A DNA stretch of 64,000 bases from JAGNNV01 sp031412915 (lineage in GTDB: Bacteria > Acidobacteriota > Vicinamibacteria > Fen-336 > JAGNNV01), in assembly GCA_031412915.1 (NCBI GenBank), contig JANODX010000096.1:19113-83112 (forward strand), written 5' to 3'. Position 1 is the first letter of the stretch; each line of letters begins with the position of its first letter. Made by a program: the position numbers and the translations under genes. A model generated the notes under the pieces. That model was not told the DNA's origin and did no database searches. It worked only from the letters and a program-made list of their open reading frames with translations. Positions 26,349 to 33,292 of the stretch are shown in pieces.

Positions 26349-29020
26349 TGGCGCTGCTGCTCGCCGTGCTCGGCCTGGGCGGGTGGCTTGCGCCCTCCTG
26401 CAGCACCCGACGGCCCGCCATCCGCAACGTCATTCTGATCAGCATCGACACCCTCCGCGCAGACCACCTGGGCAGTTATGGCTTCAAACACCCGACCACC
26501 CCGCACATCGACGCAGTCGCACGCGAGGGCGTGCTGTTCCGAAACGTCTATTCGCCCGTTCCCGTGACCCTACCCGCTCATGCCTCCATGCTCACGGGCA
26601 CCTTCCCGCCCTCTCACGGAATCCGCGACAACCTCCACAAGCGGCTCCCGGACTCGGCCACGACCCTGGCCGAGATCCTGAAGTCGAGGGGCTTCACCAC
26701 CGCCGCGGTGGTCAGCAGCTTCGTGCTCGATCGTCGCTTCAACCTCAGCCAGGGCTTCGACAGCTATGACGATCGCTTTCAGGCGGTCCACAAGATCGGC
26801 GACTTCAACGAGCGCAAGGGCGACGAGACCACCCGGCTCGCGACCCAGTGGCTGACCGCACACGGCCGCGATCCGTTCTTCCTCTTCGTCCATTACTACG
26901 ACCCGCACGACCCCTTCGAGCCGCCCGAGCCCTTCGCTTCGAAATGGGCCGCCGACCCCTACTCCGGCGAAGTGGCTTTCGCGGATCACTGCGTGGGCGA
27001 AGTCATCGAGAAGCTCAAGGCCCTCGGGCTCTACGACTCGACCCTCATCGTCATCACCGGCGATCACGGGGAGATGCTCGGAGAGCACGGCGAAATGAAT
27101 CACGGTTTCTTCATCTACGAAAGCGCTCTCAAGGTGCCTCTCATCCTCCGGGCGCCGGGGCGGAAGGCGGCGGCCCGACAGGTCGATCAGCCCGTGAGCC
27201 TGATCGACATCATGCCCACCATCGCCTCGCTTCTGGGGGCCCCGGCCCAGAAGCAGGTGGCGGGCCTGGACCTTTCGCCCTGGCTCGAGAGCGATCGCCC
27301 CGGCCTCGGAGGACGGCCGCTCTACGCGGAGACCATCGCCCCCACGACCTACTATGGCGCGAGTTCCCTCCTCGGCGTGATCGTGGACCGCTGGAAGTAC
27401 ATCGAGACTTCGCGCCCCGAGCTCTACGACCTCCGGAGCGACCCCTTAGAATCCGTCAATCTCTTTCAAAAAGAGCCCGCCCGCGCCGATGCGATGGGCA
27501 GAGAAATCAAGGGGATCATCGCGACCGCCCCAAGACCCCAAGGATCCAACAATGACGCCGCCCTCGACCCGGCCGCGCGAGAGCGCCTGGAGGCGCTCGG
27601 ATATCTGAGCCGGGGCGGGGGCTCGCCCTCAATCGCCTTCGACCGGACCAGGGAAGACCCCAAGGACCTGATCGGATTCTTCCGCACCGACCAGAAACTG
27701 TCGAAGCTGGCCGAGGGCAAGAAGTACGCAGAAGCCAGAGCCTTGTGCGACCAGATGCTTCGGGAAAGGCCCGGTTTCGCCGACTGCCATCTGCAGATGT
27801 CCCGAATGGCGGCCGAAGAGGGCAACCTGGCGGCGGCCTATGAAAGTGCTAAGAAGGCCGTCAATCTGTCTCCCGGAAACGAAAAGGCGCGGCTGCACCT
27901 CGCGAGCCTCCTGCAAGGCCGGGGCGACCTCGACGGCGCGATCGCTCAATACCGGGAGGTCCTCAAGAGCCAGCCCGACTCGCTCGATGCGCGGACTCTG
28001 CTCGGCCGCGCTCTCGCGGAGAAAGGCCGCTTCGACGAAGCGGTGAGCACGCTTCGCTCCGCTGTGGCCGCCCAGCCTGAAAGTGCCACGGCCCGGACGC
28101 AGATGGGCTTCGCCCTGGCCAGGCAGGGAAAATTGCCGGAGGCCATCGAGAGCTACCGAAAGGCCGTCGCCCTCGACCCCGGTTCCGCCGACGCTCACGC
28201 CTATCTGGGCTCGGCTCTCGCGACCCAGGGCAATCTGGACGAGGCCATCGGGCACTTCGAGGAGGCGCTGCGCGCCCGGCCCGAGAGCGCGGAGTTGCAC
28301 GATTGGCTCGGCACCGCCCTTCGAGAGAAGGGACGGCCGGACGATGCCCTCGTCCAGTTTCGTGAGGCGGTCCGGCTCGATCCAGCACTCGCCGTGGCCC
28401 ATCTCAACCTCGGCCGCGCGCTCAAACAAAAAGGAAACCTCGACGAAGCGGTGCAGCACTATCGTCGCGCCATCGCCATCAATCCCCGTCTGGCCGCAGC
28501 CCACAACAATCTGGGGAGCGCCCTCGGGTCCCAGGAGCGCCTCAGGGAGGCCGTCCAGGAGTTCCGCGCGGCGCTCCGGGTACAGGCGGACTACGACGAG
28601 GCCCATAACAACCTGGGCCTGGCCTTGCGGATGATGGGCGAGCGCGACCAGGCCCTCAAGCACTTCCGGGCGGCTCTCGCGCGCCGCCCGGACTGGTCGG
28701 CGCCCATGACCGAGATCGCGTGGATCCTGGCCACCCATACCGATCCCAGGGTGCGAAACCCCGTCGAGGCGGTGCGCCTGGCGGAACGCGCCGCGGAACT
28801 GACGGCTCGCCGGGACGCCGTCGCGCTCGATGCCCTGGCCGCGGCCTGTGCCGCGGCGGGCGATTGGGACCGTGCTTCGACCACGGCCGAGGCGGCGGTT
28901 GCCCTGGCCTCGGCTCGCTCCCCCGCCATGGCGGAAGACATCGCGAAGCGCCTTGCCCTCTACCGCCGCAAACAACCGTATCGGGAGCCATCAGGTAAGG
29001 GCTCCGGAACTGCGCGCTGA
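26348..29020 (+). CDS. Sulfatase-fold hydrolase/transferase fused to a TPR array
   Basis: About 890 residues. From the GTG at 26348 the protein opens with a lipoprotein-like signal (LGLGGWLAPSC). The alkaline-phosphatase-fold domain follows: ISIDTLRADHLGSYG (metal Asp), PVTLPAHASMLTG, and GDHGEMLGEHGEMNHGF. The nucleophile site has Thr, not the Cys/Ser-x-Pro-x-Arg of formylglycine sulfatases, so a phospho- or other ester substrate is possible. Residues about 440-830 hold eight or more TPRs. An ATG at 26180 is in frame and would translate the repeat element into 56 extra residues; I prefer the GTG but not firmly. The stop codon lies within the next repeat (GCTGAGC). Likely envelope-anchored. 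Confidence 0.82.
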   Translation: MALLLAVLGLGGWLAPSCSTRRPAIRNVILISIDTLRADHLGSYGFKHPTTPHIDAVAREGVLFRNVYSPVPVTLPAHASMLTGTFPPSHGIRDNLHKRLPDSATTLAEILKSRGFTTAAVVSSFVLDRRFNLSQGFDSYDDRFQAVHKIGDFNERKGDETTRLATQWLTAHGRDPFFLFVHYYDPHDPFEPPEPFASKWAADPYSGEVAFADHCVGEVIEKLKALGLYDSTLIVITGDHGEMLGEHGEMNHGFFIYESALKVPLILRAPGRKAAARQVDQPVSLIDIMPTIASLLGAPAQKQVAGLDLSPWLESDRPGLGGRPLYAETIAPTTYYGASSLLGVIVDRWKYIETSRPELYDLRSDPLESVNLFQKEPARADAMGREIKGIIATAPRPQGSNNDAALDPAARERLEALGYLSRGGGSPSIAFDRTREDPKDLIGFFRTDQKLSKLAEGKKYAEARALCDQMLRERPGFADCHLQMSRMAAEEGNLAAAYESAKKAVNLSPGNEKARLHLASLLQGRGDLDGAIAQYREVLKSQPDSLDARTLLGRALAEKGRFDEAVSTLRSAVAAQPESATARTQMGFALARQGKLPEAIESYRKAVALDPGSADAHAYLGSALATQGNLDEAIGHFEEALRARPESAELHDWLGTALREKGRPDDALVQFREAVRLDPALAVAHLNLGRALKQKGNLDEAVQHYRRAIAINPRLAAAHNNLGSALGSQERLREAVQEFRAALRVQADYDEAHNNLGLALRMMGERDQALKHFRAALARRPDWSAPMTEIAWILATHTDPRVRNPVEAVRLAERAAELTARRDAVALDALAAACAAAGDWDRASTTAEAAVALASARSPAMAEDIAKRLALYRRKQPYREPSGKGSGTAR

Positions 29021-29056
29021 GCTTGCCGAAGGGTGGCCCCTGAGCTGGTCGAAGGG

Positions 29057-29212
29057 CGGTCCCTGAGCTGGTCGAAGGGACGTCGCGACGCAGACTGCGG
29101 TGGCTTCGACACGCTCAGCCACCGTTGCTGCTCCGGTCCCTGAGCTGGCCGAAGGGACGTCGCGACGCGGACTGCGGTGGCTTCGACACGCTCAGCCACC
29201 GTTGCTCTGCTC
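29057..29212. repeat. Tandem direct repeat of palindromic units (77 and 79 bp)
   Basis: Copy A (29057-29133) and copy B (29134-29212) are nearly identical. Each contains GTCCCT...AGGGAC and GGTGGCT...AGCCACC hairpins, the same two palindromes as in the BIME-like elements but in opposite order. A further degenerate unit (CCCTGAGCTGGTCGAAGGG) lies at 29037-29057. They separate the convergent sulfatase and topoisomerase genes; the whole gap 29021-29253 is repeat or its edge. Confidence 0.85.
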
Positions 29213-29253
29213 CGGTCCCGGGTCCGTACCTTCACGCGAGCTGTGGCGGTCTT

Positions 29254-30990
29254 CTAGACCATGTTCTCGCGACTGCGTTCCAGGACCGTTCTCAGATTCG
29301 CGACCACGCGGTCGGTTTCCTTCTGCTTGAGGTTCAGGATCTCCGTGAGCGCGATGCCGATGTGGGGGATGAACTTGTCGATGTAGCCGCGCTTCTTGGC
29401 CTCGGCCTGCTCGCGCCGGCCCCGGCGGATGTGCATGCCCAGCCTTCGGCCCACTTCCATGAGGGCCAGGCGCAACTCCTTCACGATCTCGGTGTAGTGG
29501 GCGATCGCTTCCTTCGACTCCGACGTAAACGGCACCCACACCGAGGCGATGTGGACCATCAGGACCATGGGGCCTGAGGGCAAGGCCCCTTTCGACATCT
29601 GCATTCCGTAGCTGCGCCAGTCGATGCTCATGACCGCCTTGGTGATCGCGCACGCCGAGGCCTGGTACTGCAGGGGCACGCGGTTCGCGAAACGGAACAG
29701 CTCGATCAGCTCATCGCCGGGCAGCGAACCGCCGTGGGCGAGTGCTACTTCGACCTGAAAGGGATTGCCGCGATACACCGCGGGCGGGCGAGTCACCGCG
29801 TCGTAGAACTCCGCCTTGAATCGCGACCGGAGCCCCTTCAGCAGGGCCTCCTGACCGACCGGGGAAAGGCAGGCGGTGGGCGGGGCCATGATCCTGACCT
29901 TCGTGAAGGCTTTGTGGATCCGTTCGATGGCCGGAGTGTCGAGATCGCGAGGCCGGGCCTTCGGCGACACGTCGGCGATCTTCAGGACTTCGGCCACCAC
30001 CTTGGGAGTGAGGCGCGAGAAGTCGTTCTTGAGGGCGGTGGCGATGTGGCGTTCCGTGGTGTCCTGGAACATGCGCATGAGATGCCCGACCTCGACCCCG
30101 TAAGGATGCGGCTTGATCTCCTTGGCTTCTTCGGGAAGTTCGTGGATGGCGCGCTCGTAGGTGATGGTTTCCGAACCCGGCGGCGAATAGAGGAGGCGGC
30201 AGTGCGGATTTGAAAGGGCGGTCTGCTCGACATAGTCGTCGACGCTGCGCCGGCCCTTCTTGTAGCTCGCCTCGAGCTCGATCTCGACCCTCGTGCCGTG
30301 CTGCTTGTCCCATTCGGTCTTTTCTTCCTTGAGGACCAGGGGCTGGTTCTTGCGGGTGTCGACCGTGACCTCGAAGAGATGAGGCGCCGACTGCGGCGAA
30401 GTGCGGGAAATGATGGTGACCGGCTTGCCGGTCGTGAGTTGGCCGTACATGCCCGCGGCCGACACGCCGATGCCTTGCTGGCCGCGCTGCTGCTTGAGGC
30501 GGTGGAACTTCGAACCGTAGAGCAGCTTCCCGAACACCCGGGGAATCTGGGCCTTCACGATGCCGGGGCCGTTGTCTTCGACCGCGATCCGAAACCGCTC
30601 TTCGGCAAGCTCCCGAATCTCCACCCGCAGTTCGGGGAGGATTCCCGCCTCCTCGCAGGCGTCGAGGGAGTTGTCGACGCATTCGCGCACCGCGGTAAGG
30701 AGAGCCTTCTGCTTGTTGTCGAAACCGAGGAGATGCCGGTTCTTGACGAAGAACTCGGAGACGGAGATTTCGCGCTGCTTCTCGGCCAGGCTCTCGGCGG
30801 TGGCGCGACGGGCGGGGACCTTGCGCACCGGCTGTGCTACCGATCCTTCGGAATCGTCCTCCTCCAAAGGTGGGAGTTCGGGCGGGGCCTCGACCATCAC
30901 CGGGGCCTCAACTCCCCTGTCCGCTTCACCCCCGTCCGCATCGAAGAGAGATGGCTGCAACGCCTTCACGCGAACGTTCTTCTTTGACAT
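29254..30990 (-). CDS. top6B: DNA topoisomerase VI subunit B
   Basis: A 578-residue type IIB topoisomerase ATPase subunit. After a 70-residue acidic, low-complexity head, the GHKL ATPase has its Mg-binding Asn107 (VDNSLDA), DNGPG at 139-143 and QRGQQGIG at 168-175. An H2TH region follows, then the transducer with the ATP-contacting Lys in SVWVPFTSESKEAI. Subunit B normally pairs with a Spo11-like A subunit that cuts DNA; no A gene is in the window, and the adjacent genes are unrelated. Top6 is mainly archaeal and plant, and sporadic in bacteria. The ATG at 30990 is chosen; a TTG two codons upstream is better spaced from GGAGG. Confidence 0.9.
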   Translation of the reverse strand: MSKKNVRVKALQPSLFDADGGEADRGVEAPVMVEAPPELPPLEEDDSEGSVAQPVRKVPARRATAESLAEKQREISVSEFFVKNRHLLGFDNKQKALLTAVRECVDNSLDACEEAGILPELRVEIRELAEERFRIAVEDNGPGIVKAQIPRVFGKLLYGSKFHRLKQQRGQQGIGVSAAGMYGQLTTGKPVTIISRTSPQSAPHLFEVTVDTRKNQPLVLKEEKTEWDKQHGTRVEIELEASYKKGRRSVDDYVEQTALSNPHCRLLYSPPGSETITYERAIHELPEEAKEIKPHPYGVEVGHLMRMFQDTTERHIATALKNDFSRLTPKVVAEVLKIADVSPKARPRDLDTPAIERIHKAFTKVRIMAPPTACLSPVGQEALLKGLRSRFKAEFYDAVTRPPAVYRGNPFQVEVALAHGGSLPGDELIELFRFANRVPLQYQASACAITKAVMSIDWRSYGMQMSKGALPSGPMVLMVHIASVWVPFTSESKEAIAHYTEIVKELRLALMEVGRRLGMHIRRGRREQAEAKKRGYIDKFIPHIGIALTEILNLKQKETDRVVANLRTVLERSRENMV

Positions 30991-31081
30991 TGCCAAGATA
31001 GACCAGCGACCTCCGGGGGGCTTGAAAGGCCGAGTTTACGGGGTCTGCGCGGACCTAGTGGAATAAAGTCGGGAGTTGGCC

Positions 31082-32032
31082 ATGCCCCACGCGTTATCCC
31101 CCTCCCAGGAAAGGACTCTCGCCTACACCTGCCTGGGGGTCGTCTACATCGTCTGGGGATCGACCTACGTCGGCATCCGCACGGTCATCGCCCACATGCC
31201 GCCGTTCATTGCCGCGGCCATCCGGTTTCTGCTCGCCGGCAGTGCGCTGCTCGCCTTCACCCTGGCCACCGGGAAGTGGAAGAAGCCGACGCGCGAGCAG
31301 TGGTGGAACGCCTCGATCGTGGGCATTCTCCTCATGGGAATCGGCAACGGGCTCATCATGTGGGCCCAACAGAGCATTCCCAGCGGGACCACGGCGCTTC
31401 TCGTGGCTACTTTCCCCCTCTGGCTGACTCTGGCCGAGGCCCTGCTCAGCCGGGGCGCCTCTCTTCGTGTCCCCGTAATCTCGGGCGCTCTGGTGGGCCT
31501 GCTCGGCGTCTTCCTGATCGCCTCGGCGAAGGGCGATGTTTCGTTCGCGGGAGCGGGCACGCCGGTGATAGCTCTTATTGCGGTGCAGACCGCTTCCATC
31601 TGCTGGACCATCGGCTATCTCAAGGCGAAGTCGCTGAAGGAGCGGCTTCCCCTGGTCATGGGCTCGGGGCTGGAGATGGCCGCGGGTGGTTTCTTCCTGC
31701 TCCTTCAATCGATCGTCTATCGGGAGGACTGGGGCCGCGTCCTTCGATCCCCCTGGAGCGCCTGGGGCGGGATCGTGTTCCTGGTCGTCTTTGGATCGAT
31801 CATCGGCTTCACCGCCTTCTCCTACACACGTCATACCCTGCCGTCCCACGTCGTCGGCACCTACGCCTACGTGAACCCCCTGGTGGCCGTGATCTTCGGG
31901 CGCCTGTTCTTCTCGGAAACTCTGTCCAGCCGAACGATGCTGGGCGGCCTCCTGATCCTGGCCGCGGTGTTCGTCACGACCATCCCCGGTTCCTCACCCC
32001 CCGCCGAAGCCACCCAGGCCGAGGACCAGTAG
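31082..32032 (+). CDS. EamA-family (DMT superfamily) transporter
   Basis: A 316-residue inner-membrane protein with about ten hydrophobic helices in two EamA halves. VYIVWGSTYVGIRTV in helix 1 and MGIGNGLIMWAQQSIPSG match the YdcZ/RhaT-like exporter group. The second half carries FGSIIGFTAFSYTRHTLPSH and AYVNPLVAVIFGRLFFSE, also typical. The ATG at 31082 follows GGGAG. It is divergent from the topoisomerase gene and converges on the DUF1343 gene. It exports a small metabolite, perhaps an amino acid; the substrate is not evident. Confidence 0.88.
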   Translation: MPHALSPSQERTLAYTCLGVVYIVWGSTYVGIRTVIAHMPPFIAAAIRFLLAGSALLAFTLATGKWKKPTREQWWNASIVGILLMGIGNGLIMWAQQSIPSGTTALLVATFPLWLTLAEALLSRGASLRVPVISGALVGLLGVFLIASAKGDVSFAGAGTPVIALIAVQTASICWTIGYLKAKSLKERLPLVMGSGLEMAAGGFFLLLQSIVYREDWGRVLRSPWSAWGGIVFLVVFGSIIGFTAFSYTRHTLPSHVVGTYAYVNPLVAVIFGRLFFSETLSSRTMLGGLLILAAVFVTTIPGSSPPAEATQAEDQ

Positions 32033-32087
32033 CAGATCCTCACGGAAGGACAACGTCCGAGACGCAGAGGAGAAACCAGGGCCTTCC

Positions 32088-33257
32088 TCAGCGGTACATC
32101 AGATACGGCTTCCGAATCACCGCGAACGCGCGGGCTTCCGATTCGAACTGCGATTTGAACCTTCGAACCGGGCGGCCCGCCTCGATGGCCAGACGAACGT
32201 CGGAGGTGCCGCACAGAATGTCGATGGGCGGCTTGATGAGCTCGTATTCGTAGGGCGGCTTCCGCCAGGCGAACTTGCGCGGGTTCTGGGCTCGGGCCTT
32301 CTCGATCAAGGTCAGATAGGCGAAGAACGCGTCGATCCTCTTCCGGTCCGTGACATGGACTTCGACACCGCCGCACAGAACACCGGCGTGCTTCTGAAAG
32401 GTCGGAGTGAAGTAGCAGGGCCGGAAGCCGAAGCCTGCCAGGTCCGCGCGATTGAGATCACGTGCGAGCTTCCAGGGATCAAGCCACGGGGCCCCCACCA
32501 GATGAAACGGGCGGGTGGTGCCTCGACCTTCGGAGAGATTGGTGCCTTCGATGAGGCATCCCCCCGGATACACGTGAGCGGTATCTACGGTGGGCATGTT
32601 GGGCGAAGGCAGGACCCAGGGCAGAGCGGTGTCTTCGAACGACATGGCGCGCCGATAGCCTTTCATGGGGACGATTTCCATGTCCGGCGAGAGGTCCAGC
32701 TCGTGAGCGAACATCAGAGCAAGTTCGCCCACGGTCATGCCGTGACGGACGGCGAGGGGATGCATGCCGACGAATGAGAGGTACCGGGGATCGAGAACAT
32801 TCCCCTGGACCCCCAGGCCGCCGATGGGGTTCGGACGGTCCAGCACGATCAGGCGGACGCCGTGCATGGCACAGGCCCGGATGGCGTGCAACATCGTGTA
32901 GATGAACGTGTAGTAACGCGAGCCGACGTCCTGAATGTCGAAGATCAGGACGTCGATCCCGGCCAGCATTTCCGGGGTGGGAACGCGGGTCTCGCCGTAG
33001 AGGCTGAAGACACGCAGACCGGTCCTCGGGTCCTTGAGGTCGCCCACTTCTTCGAGATCCTGGGCATTCGCGAAAACGCCGTGCTCCGGACCGAAGAGTG
33101 CCATCAGTTTCGCGCCCTTCAGATTCTTGAGATGAAGGGCGGCATGGGTCAGGTCGGGAGTGACCGCGGTGGGATTTGCGAGCAGACCCAGGCGCTTCCC
33201 ACGGATTCGCGAGGGGCGGGCCAGGAGTTCCTGGAGCCCGGTGCTTACCTGCTTCAA
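32088..33257 (-). CDS. DUF1343 protein (NamZ-like exo-N-acetylmuramidase family)
   Basis: 389 residues covering the whole DUF1343 family. Conserved segments are RLGLLANPTAV, LFGPEHGVF, DIQDVGSRYYTFIYTM, LDRPNPIGG and LPSPNMPTVDTAHVYPGG. Members characterised as NamZ remove MurNAc from the non-reducing end of peptidoglycan fragments and define a glycosidase family. The start is a TTG at 33257 with GAGGT upstream; no signal peptide is visible, whereas wall-degrading members are often exported. It lies 35 bp downstream of the FHA protein gene and is probably cotranscribed with it, suggesting a role in envelope turnover. The biochemical function is inferred from family. Confidence 0.85.
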   Translation of the reverse strand: MKQVSTGLQELLARPSRIRGKRLGLLANPTAVTPDLTHAALHLKNLKGAKLMALFGPEHGVFANAQDLEEVGDLKDPRTGLRVFSLYGETRVPTPEMLAGIDVLIFDIQDVGSRYYTFIYTMLHAIRACAMHGVRLIVLDRPNPIGGLGVQGNVLDPRYLSFVGMHPLAVRHGMTVGELALMFAHELDLSPDMEIVPMKGYRRAMSFEDTALPWVLPSPNMPTVDTAHVYPGGCLIEGTNLSEGRGTTRPFHLVGAPWLDPWKLARDLNRADLAGFGFRPCYFTPTFQKHAGVLCGGVEVHVTDRKRIDAFFAYLTLIEKARAQNPRKFAWRKPPYEYELIKPPIDILCGTSDVRLAIEAGRPVRRFKSQFESEARAFAVIRKPYLMYR

Positions 33258-33292
33258 GAGGATTGGACCTCGATGCCCTGGGGAAGCCGACC

